Shown one piece after another: positions 25,472-33,525 of a stretch of 41,077 bases of DNA (the first letter of the stretch is position 1; each line of letters starts with the position of its first letter). The notes under the pieces are model-generated. The model searched no databases, had not been told where the DNA came from, and was given only the letters and a program-made list of their open reading frames with translations. The DNA lies in contig CABUPJ010000032.1 of the NCBI GenBank assembly GCA_902493335.1, positions 1 through 41,077 on the forward strand. Direction: 5' to 3'. The translations under genes and the position numbers were made by a program. The stretch is from an uncultured Porphyromonadaceae bacterium (GTDB taxonomy: Bacteria; Bacteroidota; Bacteroidia; Bacteroidales; Muribaculaceae).

Positions 25472-26227
25472 ATGAGATGTAAGAACTGTGGGTGGCCCAA
25501 TGAAGACAATGTCACCCGTTGCATCAAATGCAACTCGCCTCTGACCGGATCATTTATCGGCAATAATAATCAAAACGGCAATGCCGGCGGCGACAGCCTC
25601 GACAATCCAGCCGATCTCAAAGCCACGCTACGTGACTGTTCAGGCGGCAACAGCAACAACATTTCATCAGACAATAATCCCGGCGGAGGAGCAGGTGGAT
25701 TCTGCCCCCGATGCGGCTATCCCGTCAGCGGCGGCATGGATGTATGTCCGAGTTGCAACACGCCTCTGTCAGCCGGAAACAACAATAATCACGACGGCAA
25801 CAATAACGACGGCCGATATGGCAATCCGTTCGGCAACCACGGCGGAATCCGAGGCAATAACAACAACGGCGGACAATTCCAGGGAGGCAACCGCAATGTC
25901 GGCGGCACAATCAATCCATGGTCACGTCCGCAGGGCAACGACGGCTTCTGCCAGCTCAAACGCATACCCTGGCAGAATGAAAATGTCAACTACGACCCGA
26001 TAAGTTACTCGGGAAACGAGATAATACTCAACCGAGCCAATACAGATCCCAACAACAATTCAATCACATCTAAAGAGCAGGCAGTCATAGTCCGCGACGG
26101 CGACGACTGGTATCTCGAAGACCGTAGCGCCCAGCAGACGACACTCATACGCGCCGGACGCCCCATCAAGCTTGAAGACGGCGACATCATCGTCATGGGC
26201 AACCGCATGTTTGAATTCCATAAATAA
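25472..26227 (+). CDS. Zinc-ribbon and FHA-like adaptor protein
   Basis: The 251-residue cytoplasmic protein has two CxxC...CxxC zinc ribbons: Cys3, 6, 17, 20 and Cys78, 81, 92, 95. They are joined by Asn/Gly-rich linkers (28-76 and 100-147). The C-terminal 70 residues fit an FHA fold, but the usual S-R-x-H is degenerate (S-K-E-Q) and the leading GR is NR, so phosphothreonine binding may be weak or lost. Between the ribbons KATLRD (Thr52, Asp55) has the pT-x-x-D form preferred by FHA domains and could be a phosphorylation site. It opens the kinase cluster 9 bases before the first kinase. A role as substrate or scaffold is inferred. Confidence 0.8.
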   Translation: MRCKNCGWPNEDNVTRCIKCNSPLTGSFIGNNNQNGNAGGDSLDNPADLKATLRDCSGGNSNNISSDNNPGGGAGGFCPRCGYPVSGGMDVCPSCNTPLSAGNNNNHDGNNNDGRYGNPFGNHGGIRGNNNNGGQFQGGNRNVGGTINPWSRPQGNDGFCQLKRIPWQNENVNYDPISYSGNEIILNRANTDPNNNSITSKEQAVIVRDGDDWYLEDRSAQQTTLIRAGRPIKLEDGDIIVMGNRMFEFHK

Positions 26228-26236
26228 ATCCGACCA

Positions 26237-27622
26237 ATGGCTTTCAGCGGCAACATAGTGGCCGAACGATGCGATTTTGCCAAAGGCGATTATATCGACA
26301 ATCGTTACCGCATCGATAAATTCCTGGGAGAAGGCACCTTCGGACGCGTCTTCAAGGTACAGGACAGAGACAGCCGTGTCTATGCCCTGAAACTGCTGAA
26401 ACTATGGGAGGTGATGGCAGAAGAGCGCCCTAACCTGCTCAAACGCTTCGACCGCGAGTATGAGACGGGACGCATCGACAGCGACTACCTTGTTCGTTCG
26501 GTCGGCAAAGGTGAAATCAAGGGCAATCCGTTTATCGTCATGGAGTTCTGTTCTGAAGGCGACCTCGCCGGCGCCGTCGGCAAACCCGGCGTCGACCTGA
26601 CGACACTGTCGCTCCACGTGCTCTACGGGCTGCGCGACCTCCACAACAACGGCAAGGTACACCGCGACCTCAAGCCCGAGAACGTTCTGCTGCGCTCGAC
26701 CGACCACGCCGTGCTCACAGACTTCGGCATCTCAGGCGACCAGAACAACCGTCTGACACAGCGCGGTCTGCTCGGCATACCGCAGCAACGCTTCGGCACG
26801 ATAGCATACATGCCGCCCGAACAGATAAATCCCAAGCGCGGCAACGCCACGGTGCTGCCCACGACCGATATCTTCTCATTCGGCGTGATGATGTATCAGC
26901 TGCTCACCGGCAGCCTGCCCTTCGGCCCACTCAGAAGCGAGGGCGATATGCCTCTGTATATCACGCGAGGCCACAACGGCGACTGGGACCGCGAGATGCT
27001 GCGCCGCTCCGGCAACGACAAATGGCTTGACCTGCTCGAAGGCTGTCTTGCGCCAAACTTCAAGAACCGTCTGCAGACAATCAACGATGTCACGCGCCTG
27101 ATGCCGGCACCGACAGGCGTAAAAATAAACACCGGCAGTGGCATAAGACATGACTTCATCACCGACCTCAGCCGCGGCGTCACCCTAAGAGTGATGCAGG
27201 GCGAGGATCTCGGCCGCACATACCGGCTGAACGAGTTCTTCAGAGACAACAGTTCGGTACTCACGGTCGGACGCGATTCGGCCGACGTCTGGAACAACAT
27301 CAAGATACGCGAGCAGGAGACATGCTATATCTCGCGCTGTCATTGCACCATAGAACGGAATCCGCGCGACAACAGCTGGACAATACGCGACGGCCAGTGG
27401 CGCAGCGACTGCCCTATCGGACTGCGTTTCGAGCACAACTTCCCCTGCGCGCACTGCAGCGCAGCATGCCATCAGTCGGGGCGTGCGATGAAATGGAAAA
27501 CGTCGCTCAACGGCACTTATGTCAACTCTGTCGAAGTCGATCCCAACGGCGCCCGCATCAAAGCCGGCGACATAATCTCTATCGGAGATGTAAAACTCAG
27601 AGTCGAAGGATCAGAATATTAA
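26237..27622 (+). CDS. Soluble Ser/Thr protein kinase with C-terminal FHA domain
   Basis: The 461-residue protein has an N-terminal Hanks-type kinase (about 18-290): glycine loop GEGTFGRV (31-38), Lys52 in YALKLL, catalytic HRDLKPEN (Asp144) and DFG (162-164), with MPPEQ in the APE position. An FHA domain follows (about 315-458) with GRDS (345-348), ISRCH (365-369) and SLNGTYVN (423-430). Its middle is interrupted by a cysteine-rich insertion with Cys392, 404, 407 and 411, which could bind zinc. No membrane segment is seen. It is probably the cytoplasmic kinase of the cluster, recruiting phosphorylated partners through its FHA domain. Confidence 0.92.
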   Translation: MAFSGNIVAERCDFAKGDYIDNRYRIDKFLGEGTFGRVFKVQDRDSRVYALKLLKLWEVMAEERPNLLKRFDREYETGRIDSDYLVRSVGKGEIKGNPFIVMEFCSEGDLAGAVGKPGVDLTTLSLHVLYGLRDLHNNGKVHRDLKPENVLLRSTDHAVLTDFGISGDQNNRLTQRGLLGIPQQRFGTIAYMPPEQINPKRGNATVLPTTDIFSFGVMMYQLLTGSLPFGPLRSEGDMPLYITRGHNGDWDREMLRRSGNDKWLDLLEGCLAPNFKNRLQTINDVTRLMPAPTGVKINTGSGIRHDFITDLSRGVTLRVMQGEDLGRTYRLNEFFRDNSSVLTVGRDSADVWNNIKIREQETCYISRCHCTIERNPRDNSWTIRDGQWRSDCPIGLRFEHNFPCAHCSAACHQSGRAMKWKTSLNGTYVNSVEVDPNGARIKAGDIISIGDVKLRVEGSEY

Positions 27623-27672
27623 TAAAAACACAACAATACAAATACAACCTGAAAAATCACATAAAAGCAAAT

Positions 27673-29274
27673 ATGGCACAGGCAACACAAAATTACAACC
27701 GTTCGATGGCAGGCTCAATCGGAGCAGGCATGAAATCGCTCATGGGCGGCAGCGGACGCCGTTTCTATGTTCTCGAACATAAGGTATCGTCAAAATATCA
27801 TAAAGCCGGCGAAAACCAGCGCATTATCGTTGACCAGATCGAACTCGGCCGCGACCCGCGCTGTCAGGTGCGTTTCGACGAAAGCTTCACCACCGTCAGC
27901 CGCCGCCACGCAGCCATCGTCAAAGACGGCGACAACTGGAAACTCATACAGCTGTCAAAAACAAACCCCACTTACCTCAACGGCCATCGTGTCGACAAAG
28001 AATGGTATCTGCAGAACGGTGACGAGATACAGCTCTCGACCAACGGTCCGCGCATGGGCTTCATCGTTCCCGAAGGCGACAAATCGCTTGTCAAGAGCAT
28101 CGGTCTGTCAGCCCGACTGAGTCTTTTCCGTCAGCAGGCACTGAGACCTTACAAACAGGCACTCACGGCGCTCGGCATCCTGCTTGTGCTCTGCATCGGC
28201 GTAGGCTCGTATTTCATTGTCCAGCAAAGCGATGAAATCAAGGGACTCCGTGCTGAAAACATAAAGATGAACGAAGACTTCAACAACAGCCTCGCCCGTC
28301 AGCGCGACAAAGCCCGTCAGGACAGCATCACATGGGCCGAAGAGAACCAGCGCATGCAACAGCAGCACGAACAGGAAATCTCACGCCTGCGCAACGAGAC
28401 AAGCAAGGCCATCGCTGCAGCCGAAGCACGCGTAAGAGAGAGCGGCGGCTCGGCATCGGGCTTCGCTGCCATGCTCGAGGAACAGGGTGTGCCCAAAGAC
28501 GTATTCTATCTGCAGACCACTAAAGTCGTGGCCAATATCAACGGAGAGGAACACATCATCAAGAACGGCGACAACAACTATGGATGGTCGGGCACAGGCT
28601 TCCTGCTCAACGACGGCCGTTTTGTGACCGCCCGCCACTGCATCGAGGGCTGGCTCTACGAAGACCCGACGGGAAGCAGCCAGGCCAATATATTTGCACG
28701 TGCGGCCGCATCATATCCCGGCATATCGATCAAAGCCAATTTTATCGCAATCTCCTCTTTGTCAGGCAAACAGTTTGAATTCTCAAGCGATGACTTCACC
28801 ATCAACCGCAGTCTCGACAAGAAAGTAAGCCTCGGCACCGACGACGACGGAGATCCCGTCTACTGGAACTTCACTTTCCCGGCCATGGAAGGCATGCCCG
28901 AGACCATGTGGTCGACTGACTGGGCTTATACCACCAAAACCGGAGGCCAGCGCGGCACAATCACGGCCGACCCCGAGCTGAGCCGCAACCTCATGCCGAT
29001 GCAGAAACTCGTCGTGCTCGGATTCCCCAAAGGCATAGGTGTGCTTGACGGCAAAGAAAAAGTAGATCCCATCAGCTCAGAGCTGACGACATCGCGCAAG
29101 GGTCTGGCTGCCAACGGCTGCATCCTCCACTCGAGCGGTACAGACCACGGTAATTCGGGCGGCCCGATTCTGGCAGTCAAAGACGGCAAGCTCGTTGTCA
29201 TCGGCATCGTATCGCGCGGCGACGTGCGCACCGAACAGCACAACTGGGCTGTGCCTATCGCCAATATCTACTAA
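27673..29274 (+). CDS. FHA-transmembrane-coiled-coil-trypsin-like serine protease
   Basis: From the ATG at 27673 the protein has 533 residues. It has an FHA domain (about 30-132) with GRDP (59-62), VSRRHA (75-80) and LNGH (102-105), then a single membrane helix (about 165-184). A charged coiled coil (about 188-256) and a chymotrypsin-fold protease (about 275-533) follow. The triad is visible as His322 in TARHC, probably Asp416, and Ser495 in GTDHGNSGGP. FHA in the cytoplasm and protease in the periplasm is the simplest topology, so a phospho-signal inside could control cleavage outside. An upstream-open frame to 27322 overlaps the kinase gene and is rejected. Confidence 0.9.
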   Translation: MAQATQNYNRSMAGSIGAGMKSLMGGSGRRFYVLEHKVSSKYHKAGENQRIIVDQIELGRDPRCQVRFDESFTTVSRRHAAIVKDGDNWKLIQLSKTNPTYLNGHRVDKEWYLQNGDEIQLSTNGPRMGFIVPEGDKSLVKSIGLSARLSLFRQQALRPYKQALTALGILLVLCIGVGSYFIVQQSDEIKGLRAENIKMNEDFNNSLARQRDKARQDSITWAEENQRMQQQHEQEISRLRNETSKAIAAAEARVRESGGSASGFAAMLEEQGVPKDVFYLQTTKVVANINGEEHIIKNGDNNYGWSGTGFLLNDGRFVTARHCIEGWLYEDPTGSSQANIFARAAASYPGISIKANFIAISSLSGKQFEFSSDDFTINRSLDKKVSLGTDDDGDPVYWNFTFPAMEGMPETMWSTDWAYTTKTGGQRGTITADPELSRNLMPMQKLVVLGFPKGIGVLDGKEKVDPISSELTTSRKGLAANGCILHSSGTDHGNSGGPILAVKDGKLVVIGIVSRGDVRTEQHNWAVPIANIY

Positions 29275-29292
29275 CAATCTATAGAAACCACA

Positions 29293-30108
29293 ATGAAAAA
29301 AACATTCATCACACTGGCGGCAGCACTGCCACTGACGATTGCCGCGCAATTTTTCTCATCGCCCAACCAGCAGATTATCAAAGATGCTGTTGACGGCGGC
29401 ATCATCATCATCGAGCAGTCATACCAGCTTGAAGATACCGTCAGCGGCCAGCGCTTCGGACGTTTCGGCAACAAAGAATTCGGCAAAAGCTATTCACTCG
29501 CCGTGCTGACAGACAGCGGCTACTGCTTCTCTCCCGCGGCAATGAAGCCGTGGGAGACAGACCCCAATTTCGAGAAATACAGTAAGAGTCATAAACCGGT
29601 GCTCTACAAGACAGCCTGCCGCAATTTCAACGACAGTGTGTTCAGCGAAATGGATGCCGACCTTGCGGCCGCCATCGCACTCGACGGAGGTTACTCGTTT
29701 GCCAAATCGGCCAATGGCAAGCCTTCGCTTGCCAAAGATGACGCTGCCGGACGCAAAAACGGCTGGCTCGTCTGGGTCGTCAGCGAAGACAGCCTCGCCG
29801 CGTCACCTACGGTTGTAACTGTCAGCTATCAGCCCGTCAGACGCGAAATCGAGATTGTCGATTCGGCTTCAACCTATGTCATCGAAAAACCGTTTACCGA
29901 CAAAAAGCTCTGGGGCGGCATCTATGTGGTACCCGTCAGAAAATCACTCGGTAACATAGAGTTCGAGTTTGTCGGCGTTATCGAACCGGGCGCAAACGAC
30001 ACCTGGCGCGTCGTAACGCCTTTCGTCCGTCGCGGCAAAGCCGGCGACGACAAAGCTCCGGAAAACGGCGAAGAACTCACTCCGCTCAAAGCGGTCCCTG
30101 CCGAATAA
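29293..30108 (+). CDS. Secreted protein of unknown function
   Basis: The 271-residue protein has a signal peptide (about 1-18, ending TIAAQ). The mature part contains several beta strands (GGIIIIEQSYQL, KSYSLAVLTDSGYCF, YVVPVRKSLG) and ends in an acidic, Pro-rich tail. I recognise no family. It sits 18 bases after the protease gene and 71 bases before the PP2C gene, within the same-strand cluster. Location in the periplasm makes it a candidate substrate, inhibitor or partner of the protease; that is inference from position only. Confidence 0.7.
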   Translation: MKKTFITLAAALPLTIAAQFFSSPNQQIIKDAVDGGIIIIEQSYQLEDTVSGQRFGRFGNKEFGKSYSLAVLTDSGYCFSPAAMKPWETDPNFEKYSKSHKPVLYKTACRNFNDSVFSEMDADLAAAIALDGGYSFAKSANGKPSLAKDDAAGRKNGWLVWVVSEDSLAASPTVVTVSYQPVRREIEIVDSASTYVIEKPFTDKKLWGGIYVVPVRKSLGNIEFEFVGVIEPGANDTWRVVTPFVRRGKAGDDKAPENGEELTPLKAVPAE

Positions 30109-30179
30109 TCTTGATCCCCGGTTTTCTACAACCGACATTAATAATCCAATAATTACACAGATAATCCAGACTTAAAACA

Positions 30180-31838
30180 ATGTCTAAACAGAATATCACA
30201 TTCCGTCTTGCCGCTTACTCGCTGCCGGCAGGTAAATATAATCCCGACGCGCCTCTCAACGGCAATGAAGACAACTTTTATGTCGACGACGACCTGGCCG
30301 ACGAGGTGCCCGGTCGCTGTCAGGCCGACGAGGTAATCAACATGGGCGAATACGGCTGCCTGCTCGTCGTCGCCGACGGCATGGGCGGCATGAACGCCGG
30401 CGAAGTCGCCTCAGAGCTTGCCATAGAGACCGTGCGCGACTTTTTTGCTCCCGGCAAAATCGACTCAAAAACAGCCAAATCACGTGAAGCCCGCAAAAAA
30501 TATCTCGAGTCACTCATCAAGGAAGCCGACCGGCGCATAAAGAACGACGCTGCTGCCAACCGCGAGCACAACGGCATGGGCTCGACCATCATTCTGGCGT
30601 GGATCGTCGGCAGCGAGATGACGGTCAGCTGGTGTGGCGACAGCCGCGCTTACCGCTTCAATCCGCTCAACGGCATCGAGCTTATTTCCGAAGACCACTC
30701 CTACGTCCAGGAGCTCGTCAAGCAAGGCATCATAAAATATAACGACACTTTCGACCATCCCCAGGGCAACATCGTCACACGCAGCCTCGGCGACCCCAAC
30801 AACGCCGCCAAGCCCGAAACGCGCCAGTATGACATAGCCAACGGCGACATCATACTTCTCTGCAGCGACGGTCTGAGCGGTGTGCTCCGCGACCGCAAGA
30901 CATATGATGCCACCGGACGGCTCTGCGAGGGCGAGAACATCGAGGACATCATCGCCGCCAACACGGAGTCGATGGCTCAGTGCCGCGAGGAGCTGATGAA
31001 TGCCGCCGAGCGCGCCGACTGGTATGACAACGTCACCGTGCTGCTCTGTCAGATTCTCGACGGAGCGCCCGAGCCTGTCAAACGCGCCGTCTGCGTGAAT
31101 CCCGGCGAGCCTGCCGAGAAAAAATCGGCCGACAGTCAGGCTTCAAAACAGAAAAAAATGATTTATATCGGTGCTGCCGCCGTTGCGGTATTGATAGCAG
31201 TACTCTGCTATATCTTCTTTGCGCTTGGCAAGAAATCGGGCGCGGTCTCCGACGAACTGAAGACAGACAGCATCACTGCCGTCAGCGACACTATCAAGCC
31301 GCAGCAGGTCGTAGGCCAGCCTGTCGACGATAAAGCCGATGAAGTGAAGGCTCCGAAAGAGGCAGACAAGAAAGAAGCCCCTAAAGACAGCAAAGACGAC
31401 AAGAAGAAAGACAAAGTCACTGACGAATCTGTCAAACAGGCAGCCAAAGAAGGCAGTCCTGACGTAGCCACTCCATCTCAGGCCGGTGGTCAGGAATCGC
31501 AGGAACTCACTCCCGCCGGCTGGCGCGAAGAGCTCACCCGGGTCATCGAAAGCGTCAAGGCTCGCGAACTCGCACACCTAAAACAAAGAGCTTTAGATAT
31601 TATAAACCGCTCGGACGACGAAAAGACCTGCACGAATATCGCAAATCAGATAGTCGACCGCGAGAATTATCTCAACGAACTCAATAAATACATAAACGCC
31701 CCGATAAGTCCGCAAGGAGCCACTATAGTCAACCAGCTTTACAGTGAAATCCTCGAAGGAAATTATAATCCGACTCGCTGGCAAAATATGCTTAAAGCTA
31801 TTGATAAAGAAGTCATCAAAGAAGGAGAATCTATTTAA
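30180..31838 (+). CDS. Membrane PP2C-type Ser/Thr phosphatase
   Basis: The 552-residue protein begins with a PP2C domain (about 5-292). It contains EDNF (30-33), VADGMGG (64-70, metal Asp66), GMGSTI, WCGDSRAYR, EDHSYVQELV, VTRSLGD, CSDGLSG (Asp230) and DNVTVLL (Asp283). These are the metal-binding motifs of an active phosphatase. A membrane helix (about 327-349) follows, then a Lys/Asp/Glu-rich linker. A tail starts QELTPAGWREELTRVIESVK and continues with NQIV...NYL...LYSEILEG. The tail is homologous to the tail of the next gene, a kinase. The phosphatase probably reverses the kinases of the cluster. Confidence 0.94.
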   Translation: MSKQNITFRLAAYSLPAGKYNPDAPLNGNEDNFYVDDDLADEVPGRCQADEVINMGEYGCLLVVADGMGGMNAGEVASELAIETVRDFFAPGKIDSKTAKSREARKKYLESLIKEADRRIKNDAAANREHNGMGSTIILAWIVGSEMTVSWCGDSRAYRFNPLNGIELISEDHSYVQELVKQGIIKYNDTFDHPQGNIVTRSLGDPNNAAKPETRQYDIANGDIILLCSDGLSGVLRDRKTYDATGRLCEGENIEDIIAANTESMAQCREELMNAAERADWYDNVTVLLCQILDGAPEPVKRAVCVNPGEPAEKKSADSQASKQKKMIYIGAAAVAVLIAVLCYIFFALGKKSGAVSDELKTDSITAVSDTIKPQQVVGQPVDDKADEVKAPKEADKKEAPKDSKDDKKKDKVTDESVKQAAKEGSPDVATPSQAGGQESQELTPAGWREELTRVIESVKARELAHLKQRALDIINRSDDEKTCTNIANQIVDRENYLNELNKYINAPISPQGATIVNQLYSEILEGNYNPTRWQNMLKAIDKEVIKEGESI

Positions 31839-31859
31839 AATGTTTAACATTTCAAATTA

Positions 31860-33359
31860 ATGAGTAATAACGATTATTCAAAAGATACTCATCGCAACGC
31901 CAGCCAAAAGAATAGCGACGGTGGAGTAAATTTCAATAGTGCCAATTACAGCGGCTCTAACAACAGTGCCGGTCTAACAATTGACACTATAATCGACAAC
32001 CGTTATATTCTCAAACAATTCAAAGGTCGCGGCAGTTTCGGCGAAGTATGGCTTGCCTACGACAATGAGCTTGATATTGAAGTTGCAATCAAGCTCTATA
32101 TATCCCTTGATCAAAATGGTCAGGATGAATTCAAATCAGAATATAAAGTCGTTTTTGGTCTTATCCATCAGAATCTACTAACAGCTCAGCACTACGGTGT
32201 ATGGGATCACCGTCCCTATTTAATAATGAAATATTGCTCACGCGGTTCCGCTTACAATCTCGCAGGCAATATCACTGACGAAAAAGACATCTGGCGTTTT
32301 ATACACGATGTATCCGCCGGTTTAAAATATCTCCACGGACTCGAGACGCCTATTGTTCATCAGGACATCAAGCCCGAAAACATCCTTATTGACGAACAAG
32401 GAACCTATCTTATCACAGACTTTGGAGTCAGTCTCAAATTACGTTCTACTCTACGCAAACAATCGAAGCGCTCAGCCGAGTCAGGAGCTATAGCCTATAT
32501 GGGTCCCGAACGTTTCCTCAAAGACCCTATTGCAGTCAAAGCGAGTGATATATGGTCGCTCGGCGTTTCAATCTACGAGATGGCGACTGGCGAACTGCCT
32601 TTCTGCGGCCAGGGCGGCGGCATGCTCAACGCCGGCGCCGAGATTCCCGACCTCGACACAAGCAAATGGTCGAAAAATCTCAACGAAGTTATGCGCGCAT
32701 GTCTCGCCAAAGACACTTGGGAGCGCCCGACAGCCGAAAAACTTGAGGACTATTCGAGACTCATGCTCAATGGCAATACCCCTGTTTTGAGCCAACCGAC
32801 AGATTGCGACAAATCTAACGAATCTACAGACTCCAAAAAATCTGACAAAATTGTTGCCTTTGGATTCATCGGTGGAATTGCTCTCCTATTTATTATAATA
32901 TTAAATTTCACAACAACAGATGATTCAAAACATCAGGTTTTAAATAATCCGCAAGTTGAGATTGAAATAGCAGAAGAACAATTAGTTGAAGAGGTAGTTG
33001 ATTCAGCAGAAGCTATAGAAGATACAATAGAATATATCAGCGACAATATTATTACAATAAATGATCGTAGTGATAAAGGCCCCTTAAAAGACAAAGTCGG
33101 CGATGAAATCGTCAAAGAACGCGAGAAAACAAAAGTCCTACCAAAAGACGGAGATAAAATAGAATCGCAGGAACTCACTCCCGCCGGCTGGCGCGAAGAG
33201 CTTACCCGGGTCATCGAAAGCGTCAAGGCTCGCGAACTCGATCGCACAACCATATCAGCCGCTCTGACAACGAACAGGAATGCACGGCAATCGCCAAACA
33301 GATTGTCGAACGTGAGAAATATCTCAATGACCTCAATAAATTCAGAAACGCCAGAATAA
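31860..33359 (+). CDS. Membrane Ser/Thr kinase 2, C-terminal tail frameshifted
   Basis: The 499-residue protein has a Ser/Asn-rich N-terminus, a kinase domain (about 44-300: GRGSFGEV 56-63, Lys78, HQD in place of HRD at 167-169, DFG 187-189), a membrane helix (about 331-350) and an acidic linker. The tail begins QELTPAGWREELTRVIESVK and then goes out of frame. From 33242 the homologous tail continues in another frame to the TGA at 33506-33508. The protein as read therefore ends in unrelated residues. Kinase residues are intact, so cytoplasmic activity may persist. Upstream and linker parts are notably AT-rich compared with the neighbours. Confidence 0.88.
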   Translation: MSNNDYSKDTHRNASQKNSDGGVNFNSANYSGSNNSAGLTIDTIIDNRYILKQFKGRGSFGEVWLAYDNELDIEVAIKLYISLDQNGQDEFKSEYKVVFGLIHQNLLTAQHYGVWDHRPYLIMKYCSRGSAYNLAGNITDEKDIWRFIHDVSAGLKYLHGLETPIVHQDIKPENILIDEQGTYLITDFGVSLKLRSTLRKQSKRSAESGAIAYMGPERFLKDPIAVKASDIWSLGVSIYEMATGELPFCGQGGGMLNAGAEIPDLDTSKWSKNLNEVMRACLAKDTWERPTAEKLEDYSRLMLNGNTPVLSQPTDCDKSNESTDSKKSDKIVAFGFIGGIALLFIIILNFTTTDDSKHQVLNNPQVEIEIAEEQLVEEVVDSAEAIEDTIEYISDNIITINDRSDKGPLKDKVGDEIVKEREKTKVLPKDGDKIESQELTPAGWREELTRVIESVKARELDRTTISAALTTNRNARQSPNRLSNVRNISMTSINSETPE

Positions 33360-33508
33360 GTCAGCGTGGAGCTGCAATAGCAAACCAACTCTACGAGGAA
33401 ATTCTCCAGGGACGCTACAATCCGTCGCGCTGGCAGCAGATGCTGAAAGCTATAGCAGATAATTACACAGATAGCACCATAGTAAAGAGAGTCCCTAAAT
33501 TCGCATGA
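33242..33508 (+). pseudogene. Detached C-terminal tail of kinase 2 (out of frame)
   Basis: Read in the frame ending at TGA 33506-33508, this stretch encodes RSDNEQECTAIAKQIVER and further on LYEEILQGRYNPSRWQQMLK. It matches the phosphatase tail (RSDDEKTCTNIANQIVDR, LYSEILEGNYNPTRWQNMLK). The spacing between REL and RSD is 20 nt here against 36 nt in the phosphatase gene, a 16-nt net loss that breaks the frame. The stop overlaps an ATG at 33505 (ATGA). Confidence 0.85.
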
Positions 33509-33525
33509 TAATTAACACAGTCACA

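Noticed and set aside
25560..25910. Repetitive AAC/GGC-rich DNA as a repeat array
   Set aside because: The periodicity is only codon-level and encodes Asn/Gly linkers; no unit-spacer structure as in CRISPR is present.
27322..27672. N-terminal extension of the FHA-protease into the kinase 1 gene
   Set aside because: It overlaps the kinase FHA domain, is rich in Arg/His/Gln as expected for a shadow frame, and the ATG at 27673 gives a normal FHA start.
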